64,000 nucleotides of DNA, taken from positions 2,728,001 to 2,792,000 of the forward strand of contig JAULSN010000008.1 of NCBI GenBank assembly GCA_033439765.1, given 5' to 3'. Numbering within the stretch: position 1 is the first letter of the stretch; every line of letters starts with the position of its first letter. The notes under the pieces were generated by a model, which saw only the letters and a program-made list of their open reading frames with translations, did not search any database and was not told the DNA's origin. The position numbers were made by a program, and so were the translations under genes. The DNA is from Lasiosphaeria ovina (Eukaryota; Ascomycota; Sordariomycetes; Sordariales; Lasiosphaeriaceae). This document shows positions 10,950-22,797 of this stretch, in pieces.

Positions 10950-12782
10950 TCACGCAATTAACGGCTTGCTGCCCTTTGGGAGCGTGATTTTAAACACCAA
11001 AGCCTGGTTCTCGAGAAACGGCACCGTGGCCGTGTCATCCGTATAAGGAACCTTGCCAAAGTTGATAAAGCCTGCGATTTGTCAGCACACACTCCAACCC
11101 AGAAAATAGACAATAAACAAGCATAGGGGCTCGTGCACATACCGTTGTTTGTGATAAAGTCATTGTCGGACAGCGTGAACAGATAGTACTCGTCCTTGGA
11201 GTCGGCGCCCTTGACGACGTCGTTGACGGGCACGAGCGCAAGCGCCTCCCACTTCTCGTTCAGCAGGCCCAAGCCGTGGTTGGTGGGGTCGCTCGCCAGG
11301 GGCCCGTTGCGAACGGCGGTTCCGTCGGACGCCGTGAACTTGTTTAGCTGCTCGTTGAGGTTGTAGTCCAGGAACGGACACAGCACCGCGGGTGTGATTC
11401 CGCTGACGAGAGTGTCGGCTGCCCGACGATTAGCGGGAGGGAAAATGAGAGGGGATGCAAATGGCATGGATGCCTAGACTTACAAGGGTTTTCAATCCCA
11501 CCGCTGGTAATGTTGCCGTTCTTGATGTCGTCGAACTTGGTGCCCTTGATGTTAGTGGCGGCCGAAACGTCGACCACGTCGACGTGGCGGTACTGCGACA
11601 GGGGGTCAGCTTGGCCGCGGCCGGCGCTCGAGTCACGCGGCAGCACCAGGAACTGCGTGTCGGAGATGTAATGGATTTCGGACTGGGCCGCGACTCGCGT
11701 GTTCCCGGCCGGGTTTTTGAAGGTCGGCAAGGGGACTACCCACTCGGCCTCGTACGTAATCCTGGGCCTGGAGTCCTTGGTGATTGAGTACTTGAGGAAC
11801 CGCGTATTGCGGCGCTTGGTTGAACTGGCGCCGCCTTCCTGCCGCGCCGCCGACTGAAGCATTACAAAGAGTGTCTTGCCGTCGGGGCTGACCGTCAGGC
11901 CCTCGAAGCCCTGGTTGTTTTGACGGCCGTGGTCCGGGTCGCCAGGCACGGGAATCTGGGTGGCGTTGTAGATGGGCGGCGTGTTAGAGTTGTAGCTGTG
12001 CAAACGTAGTCAGAGCTTTGATCCGAACCATGGTAAGCACTGAAAGAATGGAAGAATAGTTACCTCACAGCTCCTTTCCGAATGGGCAGGAGAGCGTCAG
12101 GGGGCTGGATAGCGGCCAACATTTTGCCGTCCTTGTTGAACTTGTACACGAACGGGCCGTACTCGTCACTGATCCAGAAAGAGCCATCATCGGAGAGGAA
12201 GATAGCTTCTGCGTCAAGACAAATGCGCTTACCGCCGGGACCGGCACCGCCAAAGCCATCTCCAGGATAGGTGGAGGTGGGCATGACGGGGAAGCCAGGG
12301 AAGGTAAGGCCTCCGCTCGCGGTAAAGTCGGGATCGAGACCGGTCAGCGGGGTCCCATGAGGGTCAGTCAGCAGGATGGTCTTCTTGTAGGCGAATTTAA
12401 TGTTGGGGCCAGACGGCCTGGCGACTGAAGCGGCGGGAGAGGGTGTGAAAGTAATGTCGTAGATATGGACTCGGGGAATGGTGTTCTGGGTTCCCTTGGT
12501 GTTCCAGCCTCTGTCGGGCAGGCCGTACATGGTACCTGTGTACTTCTTGCCCTCCTTCTTCCAGTTCTTGATGGACAGCGAGGAGCCGGTGCTGATTGTG
12601 TCACCGAATTGGTCACGGGCATTGCTGGGGATAGACCCAAAGCCTGCGAGCGAGTTGTACGTGTATGTCTTGCCATTGCAATCGACGGGCGGGCTGGCAG
12701 GCGGGGCCGGGACGCATTTGGCGAGAGCGGCCGAAGCGTAAGCCACGGCCGTGAGGCAGAGACCGAAGCCAAGTTGAACCAT
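10950..12782 (-). CDS. Secreted esterase-like phytase-family protein
   Basis: Four exons (12782..12064, 11995..11484, 11418..11143, 11071..10950) give 542 aa; the introns are 65-71 nt with GTAACT, GTAAGT and GTATGT donors, and the frame closes exactly. Residues 1-21 are a signal peptide. The sequence fits the esterase-like activity of phytase family (Phytase-like, Pfam PF13449). A DAEAIFLSDDGSFWISDEYG block precedes the first splice, and NQGFEGLTVSPDGKTLFVML is in exon 2, as expected for beta-propeller blades of this family. A secreted or wall-associated phosphoester or ester hydrolase is the family-based expectation; the substrate is unknown. Two phosphoesterase-like secreted genes therefore lie within 8 kb, but I see no CACGTG cluster in this promoter. 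Confidence 0.9.
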
Positions 12783-14066
12783 GCTGGCGGCGTCGTGCTG
12801 GCCTGGGAAGCTGGCCTGTGTGATTAACTCGACGGCTCAACGAGACAGACAACAAGAGACGGGAAGGGATGAGGCCGGGGAAGACGAGCGTCTTAATAAC
12901 CAATGCCTGCATCAGATTAATTAATTCTAATCAACAATGATGCAGTCCGGCCTGCAGCACCGGGACGAAAGCTCTCTTGGGTTCGCATCCCCGACCCAGA
13001 GGGCAGGCTTGGCAGGGCCATGGAGGACATCACTGCGACTTTGTCCGGCCTCGCTGGTCAGTGGCATCCCGTTGCGGCATTGTGGTGGCATTGTGGTGGC
13101 ATTGTGGTGGCATCGTGGTGGCATCGCTGTAGGTCAATGGTCGCAGGGCACGTGGTGTGCGTGTCGATGTTTATGGGGAAATCAGAGCTGTGGTGCGACT
13201 TTGGCGATGGAAGTTGCGCAACACGCGCACATGTGGTCCAGACCGAAGCTGTGATTGGAGAATGCCAATGGTCAGCTAGAAAAGAAGCTTCAGAATCCGT
13301 CACCGAGCGATTCCACGTTGGAGGGCGCTGCGGGGTCGAAGTCGCAGCTAGGAGACTTCGGGATTGGGGCACCAATCAGGTAATCCGAATGCTCAACGAG
13401 GGCAAGAGCTGTTCCTGGACTCTGATGCTACTTGGAACGCAGCTGCTCCGCAGCGGATTTGGACCCTGCTCCTAAGAGTTGCTAGTTCCAGCTCTAAATG
13501 TAACCTAATAGCTGAGGTAATCATGAGATTACAGCCTGGTTATATGAGACGAATCTGGGCAGTCAGAATTTCCTTTTTGGCTCGTAGTCTTGAGCTGGGG
13601 TGAGCTGTGGCTGATTTGTCCTGAGCTTTCCCTGAGCTAGGGTGATCCCATACGCGGCTGCCGCACAGCCTCAGAGGCCCGTTTTCAATCTCCCTGGCTA
13701 AAGTTTCCTGTCGATGGAAAGTAGATGACGCGTAATCTGTAGGGATAGCCCCCAGGCCACAATTCTAATTGTCAGAAAAAAAGAGGTGTGCTCGAATTTT
13801 CCAAGCTGTGCTAGTGAGGCTTGTGCGTGGGGGAACTTTCCATGGTGCCAAAGTATTCGCCACGGCTTGCAGGATGCAGCGTTGGATGCCAGGGTCAGCT
13901 CGGTACCCCCTCCCCCTTCACCCCCCCAAAAAATCGGGTCCGATTTTAGATATGAGGGGTAACTGGTCCGATAACGATCTTGAAGCACTGCACTACGTGA
14001 CTTTCATCCTTTCAGCAACCGAACCTCCAGCGCGTCCGACCACCACGCTATTCAGCTTCGTCGACA
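12783..14066. other. Intergenic spacer with an 11-bp tandem repeat
   Basis: Promoter region of the phytase-like gene on the left and of the CorA-like gene on the right. It contains the 11-bp repeat at 13081-13124 and an A/T-richer core near 13480-13800. A CA/CT-rich leader precedes 14067. No gene is supported. Confidence 0.6.
13081..13124. repeat. 11-bp tandem repeat (TGTGGTGGCAT)x4
   Basis: Four head-to-tail copies of an 11-bp unit, the last with T to C at its first base. It lies in the spacer upstream of the phytase-like gene. Confidence 0.85.
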
Positions 14067-15772
14067 ATGGCAACTACCAAAGCCCCCAACATCATGGAAG
14101 CTCTCGCCACGAGGGCTGAAAAAGAGTTCGGAGAGCTGATGCTGTCGCCAAACAAGCTCTACAAACATGTCGTCCACTGCGCTCGCATCAGCCTTTACCA
14201 AGACCAGCATGTAGACCAAACTAACCGCGTCATACAACTATGCGAGATCCCATGCCCGATAGGAGCCCCGGACGACGGATGCCTCAAGCGGATGGAGGAT
14301 TGGGCTTCGTTGCCTCCACCAGAGAAGGGCGTTGGTGATCCTATTGGCACCCTCAGACTCGTGATATTGGCGCGTGACGAGCATGAAGCCATCGGTGTTC
14401 ACATGGTCACTTTCGAGGCGCTGTTCAAAGAATTCGGAATCGACCCTTACATGAAGTACCTTGTTGCTCGGTCTGTCGATGGGTATTATGCGTCGACTGG
14501 TGTCGGTGGTGTCGCATCGCGGAGCTTCTACCTTGATCGCACATGCTCGTGTGGTCGCATTCCACTGATGGCGGACCGGGTGGGACGGCCCTTTTGAGCG
14601 CCATCGCCATATGTCACGACGCGAATGTGAATCCGCTCAAAGAAGAGGCGCGCGTCTTCTCTGTGCTGGCAGGTCACCCAGTGATGCCAGTACTTGTGTG
14701 TTGCAGCTCCATGGTGCAAGCCATCGACAAAAATGTGGAGTCGACGCTTTGCACAGTCAAAGATGTCGAGGCCTACACGGGCCTGTTCCCCGATTCTGTG
14801 AGACAGCGTGACGGCGAAGCGGATGCAACTACCGATGAGGCGGACACTATTGCGGATGATAATGCTAGCTGCCCGGCGCGGGAGGGCGGGCGGGCTGGAC
14901 TCGGGGAGATGTCGGGCTGGATGAGCGAGGCTTCTGTTCAGCTTGCCAAGCAGGCGAACCATCTGGGCCTGGTACGAAGCGTCATCACAAAGATCTCCGA
15001 AATCCAATCCACGCATATTTTCGACGGTCAGTTGAAGGACGTGGCGCAGTTGTTGATGGAGACGTCTGGTATGACACTGGATTTTGTCGAATATCTCGGG
15101 AAGCGTGTTGACGTCCAGCACGTCGTGGTAGGATACCCCCTTAGCGAAGACTAGAAATTGAGGTGAGGTTGGTGGAAGAATCGCTAACGGAAGGGGCAGC
15201 TCGCCAACCTTATCGCCCGGGACGAAGCCGAAGCGGCCTTCCGGCTGGCCGCCGACTCAAAGCAGATCGCCGAGTCTACGGCTAGCGACGGTTTCGCCAT
15301 GATGACGATCGCCATCATGACCATGTTCTTTCTTCCTGCCACTTTCTTCGCCACGGTGTTTGCCATGCCCATCATCGGCTGGGATGCAGAAAAAAACGGC
15401 GCCATGATGATGCCGCAAATGTGGCTGTATGTCGAGCTTGCACTGCCCGTTACCATCGGCATCTTCATGGCTTGGTTGGCTCTCACCTACTGGCGTAAGC
15501 GGGGATCGCTCCACAGGAAACAAAAGCGGCAGCAGGAAGTGAACAAGCTGCGCTGGCGGGGAGGGGGTCGGAAAGCAGAGAAGTCCAAGCGTGAGCCCGG
15601 ATCACCGGCGTGCAAGGGTGTCCCTTCCCGCATGGCAGGAACGCCTTTGGCCACCCCGGAAGACACAGCAAGAAAAGCAGAGCGTCTAAAAAGCGTCGGG
15701 ACAGCTCTGTGCGGCTTGGCTAGCTCTCCCCGCGTCCGGCATTCAGGCAATTTGAAAAGTCACATAATATAG
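14067..15772 (+). CDS. CorA-like fungal membrane protein, interrupted by a frameshift
   Basis: The first part reads from the ATG at 14067. At about 14535-14545 coding continues in another frame, from the FYLDR residues straight into VWSHST, with no AG acceptor that would allow an intron there. A 1-nt indel or sequence error is therefore likely. The second part runs to 15127, then a GTAGGA..GCAG intron (15128-15199) leads into the last exon 15200..15772. That exon encodes two adjacent transmembrane helices (about 15299-15376 and 15421-15495) after an amphipathic stretch with NLIARDEAEAAFRLA, the organisation of the C-terminal CorA-like Mg2+-transporter domain common in fungal hypothetical proteins. 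Transport activity is not established for these fungal relatives. The long soluble N-terminal domain is the usual variable part of this family. The C-terminal tail is basic. Confidence 0.6.
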
Positions 15773-17079
15773 AAGGCATGCTGACCTGTTTGCGCATCAA
15801 ACCCGAAACATGGGATCTGGGATTCCGAATGGCAACAGCGCCGGTGCATATAAGTTGGTGCATGGTTCTCTTTCATGCTCCACATTATGCCAATCCGGCG
15901 GAACCATCCCAGGGCTGCGTCCACAAGATCAAGGAGAAGGCACTGAAAGCCTGTTCCACGCCCTTCTTCCGGACAATCCTCCTGCTATAGCATGTGGTAG
16001 AATTAGCATGCCTTAAGTGATGGGATATATGAACTCTGAACAGCGAAGTCCAGCCTTGCAGACATCCACAGGCCCATGCGAGAGTCTCCCTAGGATGCAC
16101 AATATAACTCGTCTAAGCTATTACTCTCAAAATGAGGCCAGACAAGGAGGTTATAACTTTCAAATCTACTAACCTAACAGAACTATGACGACCGACGACT
16201 TTCAGCTCCACCCCCAGAGTTACCATAAAGTCATATATGTCCTTGTCAACAGGGATGATGGGGAGGTTGCTACCTCTACAATATTCGGTGCAGGTTGCAG
16301 TCACTCAGATCCTGTCCTCTCTAGTGCTTCCATGCAGAGCTGGAATTTCTACTAATGCCTAGAAGAAACTGGGAGCCTTGTCCAGTGTTAGAGCTACAGC
16401 AGCTGATAATGTTGCAATGGATCAGATAGCTACAGGGGCTTTGGGGTTTGGTTAAAGATTTGTTTGTTTCAGAGGCGAACTGCCGGGCAATGCTACAGTA
16501 CTTGGCTAGCTATGTTGAAGATCCAAAAGCCTGTAATATACTTGTCATTCCCCAAGAAGGATTTGCGGTAACAAGCAATTTCTAACAGAGCTATAAACGT
16601 AACACAGGCGAAGGTTAATTTGTACTATCTGTAAGAGTGTAGGATATTGCTCTAGATGTTATAACAGAGGTCTTTTGTATAATTAGCATCATCATAGTCT
16701 AGCAGTGCTAGCCGATATTAGGGCGCTTGCATTCCCTTGAAACTCTTTAAACCAAGTAGTTTTTTTCCTATAACTGAGAAGCAGCAGCTGTTTTAGGAAC
16801 TGTTTTGAAAGAGACAACTTGCAATATCCAAATAGAACCTTACCCTGGCTGAAATTTAGGGCACTTGACGATAAAAATCATTTCTGTAGCATCCATCTGC
16901 GCAAGTCGAGGGACGCAGTGGTTATCTTATAGTCCCAGTAGCTACTGTTGAGGACTTCATATTAGACAACCTTGGAGCTGCTACCTTTCTAATGCTGTTG
17001 GCGCAGCGGGAGAATAAGGCTTTAGATTTATGTGCATTATGGGGATAGAATAGGCTGTTGGTGTCAGACCTTTAGTTAT
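15773..17079. other. AT-rich decayed spacer
   Basis: Clearly more AT-rich than the flanking genes, with many TA dinucleotides and no sustained frame, consistent with RIP-mutated sequence. It probably contains the degraded 3' half of the HET relic to its right (fragments near 16113-16304 on the minus strand). No intact gene. Confidence 0.55.
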
Positions 17080-17480
17080 CTTAAGCCCAATCAGCATTAT
17101 TATCTTTATTCTGGATGATGCAAAGAGAGTCGATCTAGGCATAGTCCAGTCGTCGAGCTGCGACGAGGGGGTCATGAAAGATCGGCGGGAGTTGATCGGC
17201 TGGGATCTCGCTTGCCAAGCCTCCAGCCTCTGGGAAGTTAGCTTTGGAATTGAGTTGTTCCACCAGTGGCTCAACGTGAAGTATTCACTCCCGCTCAACA
17301 TTTGATCTTGTTTGATGATCTTGACAACTGTCTTGAGTTGCCCTGCTATGGCATGTTGTATATTACCAATGGCAATGAGCTGTGTTGGATACCGAGACTC
17401 GACGTTTCTTAGTCTGCAGCAGCTGGGTATTGTGACTTGCACTCTCGAGAACATAGGGTAGGACACCCAAAGGTGGTAGG
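17080..17480 (-). pseudogene. HET-domain gene relic
   Basis: On the minus strand the segment around 17300-17230 reads YFTLSHWWN..PKLTSQRLEAWQ, the start of a heterokaryon-incompatibility (HET) domain (normally TLSHCWG). The frame then shifts, and 17215-17100 gives ASEIPADQLPPIFHDPLVAA..RRLDYA, a TAG, then IDSLCIIQ. In intact HET domains this place reads roughly YLWIDSLCIIQ, so the stop replaces part of the Tyr-Leu-Trp motif. The frameshift, the stop and the AT-rich surroundings mark a dead copy, probably hit by RIP. An intact but different HET gene lies at 34.9-36.6 kb. Confidence 0.7.
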
Positions 17481-17609
17481 GTGCAAGATGACTGAATGAA
17501 GGCTAGCACAACTCTCACCGGGCAAACACTGCCAAGCAGGACGTTGATCCAGAGACGCATAGTTGCAGTAGACCACAAGATTGTTTATTTAATTAATGGG
17601 CATACCAGC

Positions 17610-18979
17610 TTACTCTCTCCAATCCGGCAGCTGCTCAAAACCATACTCATCGACCGGCTTTGTGGCAGTCTTTGACCCCTTCAGCATCATCAAGACGCGT
17701 ATCAGCCGAGTCCAGATGAGAAACTTGATGACGGTGTCGACCATGCAGACTCCCCAGGGTGTTTCGGGATTCATGAGACGAAGCATGCCTGGCATCAGCC
17801 TCTGCGCGTCGTCAACCGACGGCCGCATTGTCTGTTCGTACTTGGCGAGTGCCGCCGAGATATCCTGGGGATGCTGAACGAGAGCCCCAGCCAGGGTGTA
17901 GGCACCGTACATGGCCAACGTCGTCCCCATGCCCGACATGGGCGACGGGCAGTACCTTTTCGTCCTGTAAGCATCGGGTTTGTCTTAAGGCATGTCAAGA
18001 TGGAAGGAAGCACTCACCCAGCGTCGCCCAAGAGAACCACCTTCTCCTTGCTCCATGTTTCCATCTTGACCTGAGCCACCGTCTCGTAGTAAAAGTCCTT
18101 TGTCTCCATCATCTCCCCAAGAACCCTGTCGCTCTCCCAGCCAGCGTCATGGAAATATTCCTTGATCAGTCCCTTCTGAGCTTCCACACCATCATGCCCG
18201 TTTCTGGCCGCATCGTGCAAGCGCGAGTCTTTCTCGTTGACGATGTTGAGAAAGACGGTCGTCCGGCCGCTCTGATTATCCGGCCTCAACATCATGACCC
18301 GGCGGCCGGCGGTGTGAAAGCAGCGCCGCCACTTTGTGTCTGTGTCTGCTGGCGGGATGCTGAAAAAGGCTCCATACATACCAAGCTGCTTCACCCGTTC
18401 CTCTTCTCCGTCGGCCCCCCATACCATTTTCCGTGTCTCGCTGTGCAGCCCGTCGGCACCAACGACAAGGTCGTATGTTTTTGAGTCTCCGCTCTTGGCA
18501 AACTGCACACAGACTTTGGCCCTTTCCTGCCGCAGGTCGCTGAGGTGGTCTCCAAAGATAAAGTCGATCCCGGCCCCGCCCTTTCGCTGGATGTCGTCGC
18601 TAAGTGCTTTGCTCCGGTTCCAGCAGATTTCGGCCAGTCTCCCCCTCATGATCTCGATGTCACTAGTGGGGGAATGGAATCCAGCGTCGCCACTGGCGGG
18701 AATCGACGCCCAGACATGGTTCTCCTTGGTAACCCACTGGACGCCTTCCTCGCCTGTTGTTGCGGCCCGGACGGCTGCCTCGAGCCCGAGCTTGCGGATA
18801 ACGGCCACCCCAACGCCGCGGATATCGATATTCTGGCCCTGGGAACGGATGGCCGATGACCTCTCGACAATGGTTATTCGTGGTTTTTCAGTGGCGGGCA
18901 CGGGCGAGAGGAGGAGGAAGGTGGCGAGCGTGGGACCGGCAATGCCGCAACCTACAATGAGAATATTCAGCGGCGCCAT
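17610..18979 (-). CDS. FAD-dependent monooxygenase (salicylate hydroxylase/UbiH-like)
   Basis: Two exons (18979..18018, 17955..17610) with a 62-nt GTGAGT..AAAG intron; about 435 aa. The start at MAPLNILIVG puts the Rossmann glycine motif VGCGIAGP at residues 9-16, as expected. The family motifs follow: an arginine-rich RSQGQNIDIRG segment, the DG motif GADGLHSETRK, and the GD motif LLGDAG interrupted by the intron. The C-terminal part starts PSPMSGMGTTLAMYGAYTLAG. This is the class A flavoprotein hydroxylase fold, using NAD(P)H and O2 on an aromatic or polyketide substrate; the substrate cannot be read from sequence. It is divergently arranged with a Zn2Cys6 regulator 354 bp away. Confidence 0.92.
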
Positions 18980-19333
18980 GGCAAGGAGTTGAATTGGAAG
19001 CAAAATTTGGTTCCTCTTTTTTGTTGAAATGAAAGAAAGTAAAATACCAGGCAATTTCTATTAACGTTATCTCTTATACGGAAATACGTGAAAGACGGGA
19101 ACACTAGTATTAATAAAGGAAAGTGTCTAAGTGCGGCAGCCAATCAGACGCGCTACTCGGCTTTTGGCGGGCTTTGTGCGCGTCAATTGGCCGCCGGGTT
19201 TTGAGACGACAGACTCCGAGAGGCAACGCTCACCTCACACGAAACGAAGCCGAAGAATTTCTCCACAAGTGCACCACAACACGCCCCCAGTTCCGTTTCC
19301 GGCTATTCTACTAGTACTTTTCGTCGGGTTTTG
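18980..19333. promoter_or_regulatory. Bidirectional promoter between monooxygenase and Zn2Cys6 factor
   Basis: 354 bp separate the two divergent start codons, so both promoters must lie here or overlap the genes. I see no clear TATA box; CGG-type half sites typical of Zn2Cys6 factors are not arranged as an obvious palindrome. Confidence 0.5.
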
Positions 19334-21601
19334 ATGGAGAAGGTGCCACAGCTGAGCTGCGAGCTCTGCCGCGAGCGCAAGGTCAAGTGCGACAAGCTGA
19401 CCCCCTGCACCACCTGCGCGTCAGCTGGCGTCGTCTGCGTGCCGGTCCGACGACCGCGCCTACCCCGAGGACGCCATGCCCGCCGCTCAGGGGCTGTCGA
19501 CGACAACCTCAAGACGCGCATCCGCCGCCTCGAAGCCCTCGTCTCCGACAGGACGCTCCCAACCGCGATATCTCAGACTCAATCTCAGGCCCAGTTTCAG
19601 CCTCAGTCTCGAGGTCCAGACCTAGACCTGGCAGTCCGCGATCAAAATCACAATGTGAATGCCGGGCCAGAAATACGAGCACCCTTGGTGTTGCAGGAGC
19701 CGAGCCACTTTTGGGCCGACCTGGCTGACGAGGTAGTTTCCTTTCAATATCCAATCCCATAATTATTATTTAATTATTGATTATTTTCTTGGTAACCTTG
19801 GGGTGCGCTCTAGATTCACGGCCTTCGCAACGCTATAGAATCCACCTCACTAGACGATGAAGACGAGGATTGCGGCCAGCAGGCCGAGACAGACAAATGC
19901 CGTCTTCTCCACCGCGGCATCAGCATCCTCGGCCTGTCCGCCGCGGCAGCTCGGGATCCAGGCACTCCAATGCCGCAAGGCCGTGCCCTAGCCAGTCAGC
20001 TATGCCACATCTATCTCCAACAGGTCGACCCCTGCATCAAGATCCTGCACCGACCGTCAATCCACAAGTTCCTGGTCCGGGGCCAAAACTACCTGGCGTA
20101 TCCCGAAGGGCACGCCTCGCCACGTGTCCTGAGCGCCGCAGTGAGCTATGCCGCCGCAAGCAGCATGACGGAAAACCAATGCCAGGCCACCTTCCGAACC
20201 CCCAAAGCCAGTCTCGTGGCCGACTGCCGGCGCGCCTGCGAGATAGCTCTCGACGCGTCCGGCTTACTAACCACGAGCGACATGACCGTCCTGCAGGCCT
20301 TCCTCCTCTATCTCATCGCCCGGCGGTCTGAAGAGCGAAGCCGGGCCGTGTGGACACTGCTGGCCACGGCCGTGCGAATTGCCAAGGGCATGTCTCTCAA
20401 CCTCGACCCGGACGAGCGGGGGGCGGCAGGCCCCGGCCGGCGCCGCCGCGAGACCTTCTTCGCGCAGCAGATGCGCAAGCGCCTGTGGCTGACCATCTGT
20501 CTGGTCGACCTGCAGGCGTCATTCGGCCAGACGTCGCAGCCGCTCATCGCGCTCGACGAGGTCGTCGCCTCGTGCGCCAGCATGCCCGCGCACATCAACG
20601 ACGCCGACTTCGGCCCCGCCACCCACCCCGCGATCCCCGACCGCGAGGGCCTCACCGATACCACCCTGGCCATGGTCACGTACAAGCTGCAGCTCATGGG
20701 CCGGCTGACAAACTTCGCCGCCGCGCCCGCCGGTCCCGCCCGCGAGACCCCGCAGCAGCAAAAAGCACACATCGACCGCTTCGAGCACGACGTGCTGCGG
20801 CTGCTGCGGCTGTGCGACCCAGAGGCGTCCGCCTACGCGTGGTTCACCCTTCACAGCGCGCAGTGCTTCGTGCCGGGCGCGCGGGCGTGCCTACTACGGC
20901 CACTGCAGCGCGGCCCGCCGCCGCCACCGCCGAGCCAGAACAGCACCGAGCTGCTGCGCCTCAGTGTGCTGGTCCTGCAGAAGGCCCTGCTCGTGCACAC
21001 GGACCCCCGTGGCGAGGGCTTCCGCTGGTACGTGACTGTGCAGTGGCACATGGTGGCCATCGCCGCCGCCGAGTGTTTCGTGTGTGCCGACAACATTGTC
21101 CTAGGGGCTGATGGGGATGGCGATGCTGATGGAGTGGCGGACGCCGTGCGTGCCGCGTGGCCCGTCGTCGAGGCAGCCTCTGCCATGCTCGCCGAGAGCG
21201 GCGTCGGCGGTGGCGGCGGCAGACTGCGCGGCCCACTCGCCAGGCTCGTCGAGCGCACGCGCAAGAAGGTCCAGCCCGTGCTGGCGAGGCGTGCGGCCGG
21301 GGGAGGCGATCCTGTGGTGGGTCTGCATCATGACCTGTTTGACCTACAGGGGCGGCATGCGCTGAGCCCGGCACCAGCACCGATGTCGGCCTCAACAGCT
21401 GCAGCCGCTGCACCGCTGGTACTTGAGACGCAGCCCTGGTTGTCCGAGCCTACGTATCAGGCGGCGAATGGAATCGACGTCTCGGCGAACGGCGAGCTGG
21501 ACGGCCAGTCGTGGGGCATATGGGAGGAATTCGTTTCGGGCATCGCCTTTGAGGATCCCGCTGCGAGTGACTTGTTCTTTGACGAATTCGAAACGAGTTA
21601 G
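19334..21601 (+). CDS. Zn2Cys6 fungal-specific transcription factor
   Basis: Two exons, 19334..19732 and 19814..21601 (81-nt intron), give 728 aa. The N-terminal binuclear zinc cluster is complete: Cys9, 12, 19, 25, 28 and 35 in the spacing C-x2-C-x6-C-x5-C-x2-C-x6-C. A basic linker and a short coil-like segment ([15 protein letters not shown]) follow for DNA-site selection and dimerisation. The large middle part (about 185-430) has the features of the fungal-specific regulatory domain (Fungal_trans): [14 protein letters not shown], then [19 protein letters not shown]. Gly-, Ala- and Pro-rich inserts follow. It is a nuclear regulator; its divergent FAD-monooxygenase neighbour is the obvious candidate target. 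A shift to very high GC across 20.4-21.4 kb produces long antisense shadow ORFs. Confidence 0.93.
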
Positions 21602-21978
21602 ACTTAGCCGGGCGCCCTCTTGAGGACGGGAGGGTAGTCTCACTAGACTAAGACTAGGTGCTCACAAGTGAAACTGAGGTCAGGGCGGACTTTTTTCATA
21701 CATCACGGGGTTGATACTTGATAGCGTAAGCAACACGGAGGCTCCTTGTGTGGTCTAAGACGAAAGATATCGACAGCATGGATGCAATTCATGATTCGCC
21801 ATGCCTGACCCGTTGCGGCGTGTGATGCTGGGTGGTCTAAGAGCGAGATTGATAATCATTTTCAAAGAGTCTCCATGTATTTAAACAGGCCCAAAGCACC
21901 GCCTTGTACATCCTCTCCACGACCATATCGGCACTGCGTGGGAACAGACAGTCTCCATCTCTAACTACAGACTACACC
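21602..21978. other. Intergenic spacer with TATA-like site
   Basis: The 3' region of the Zn2Cys6 gene and the promoter of the acetyltransferase. TATTTAAA near 21876 is a plausible TATA box about 100 bp before the ATG at 21979. Confidence 0.5.
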
Positions 21979-22797
21979 ATGTCCTCCTCCTCCCACGCCA
22001 AGAAGGCCAAGAAGGCAAAGGACAAGATGCGGCTGCGCGCCGCAACGGCCGCCGACGTCGACGCCATCACGGAGCTAGCGCTGGCCGCGCTCCCCGACGA
22101 CCCCGTCTGGCCGTACCGCTTCCCCCTCGCCAGCCAGTTCCCAGACCACCACAAGGCGTACACGCGGGTCCGCATCGCCGAGTATCTCGACAACGTCACA
22201 ACCGGAGTGTACCAGTGCATGGTCGTCGAGGCCGCCACCACCACAGCCAGAGCCGTCAGCAGCGGTAGCAGCGGCAGCAGGAGCAGCAGCAGCAGCAGCC
22301 AGACCGCCAGCACCAGCACCAGCACCAGCAGCACCAAGCAAATTGTCGCGCTGAGCATGTGGGACCTGCCGGCCAGCTGGCGGCCGCGCGGCGCGGCGCC
22401 GCCCAGGGGCGCGACGGACCACCCGAACCGTCCCGACGCGAACCCGGAGCGCATGCAGGCATTCCGGCACGCGCTGGGCGCCGCCCGCGCGGAGCGCTTT
22501 GATGCCCCGACCAGGCACGGCGGCGAGCACCTGCACCTGCTGCTATTAGCCACGCACCCAGCCTACCGCCACCGCGGCGCCGCCACCATGATGCTCGAGT
22601 GGGGCAGGAAGGAGGCCGCGCGCCGCAAGCTGCCCGCCGTCCCGCTGACGCTGTTCTCCAGCCCCATGGGTCGCGCCGTCTACCCCCGCCTGGGCTTCAC
22701 CGAGGTCGGCACGCCCGTCATCGTCCAGGTCCTCGGCGAGGCTGAGTACTTGAGTTTTCCTGCTATGGAGTGGCTGCCGGAGCCCCCGAGGTCGTGA
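21979..22797 (+). CDS. GNAT-family N-acetyltransferase
   Basis: 272 aa if the start is the ATG at 21979, which follows a CT/CA-rich leader; an in-frame upstream codon at 21904 is less likely. After a Lys-rich N-terminus, MRLRAATAADVDAI is the typical first beta strand/alpha helix of a GNAT fold. Motif A is LLLLATHPAYRHRGAATMML (about residues 189-208), with RHRGAA serving as the acetyl-CoA pyrophosphate loop. Motif B follows as RAVYPRLGFTEVG. A Ser/Thr low-complexity insert (about 94-118) sits between strands and is probably a disordered loop. The likely reaction is acetyl transfer from acetyl-CoA to an amine; many fungal members act on small molecules, but the substrate is unknown. Confidence 0.85.
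   Translation: MSSSSHAKKAKKAKDKMRLRAATAADVDAITELALAALPDDPVWPYRFPLASQFPDHHKAYTRVRIAEYLDNVTTGVYQCMVVEAATTTARAVSSGSSGSRSSSSSSQTASTSTSTSSTKQIVALSMWDLPASWRPRGAAPPRGATDHPNRPDANPERMQAFRHALGAARAERFDAPTRHGGEHLHLLLLATHPAYRHRGAATMMLEWGRKEAARRKLPAVPLTLFSSPMGRAVYPRLGFTEVGTPVIVQVLGEAEYLSFPAMEWLPEPPRS

Noticed and set aside
12960..13010. tRNA-like T-arm (GGGTTCGCATCCC)
   Set aside because: No acceptor stem, anticodon arm or D-arm can be folded around it.
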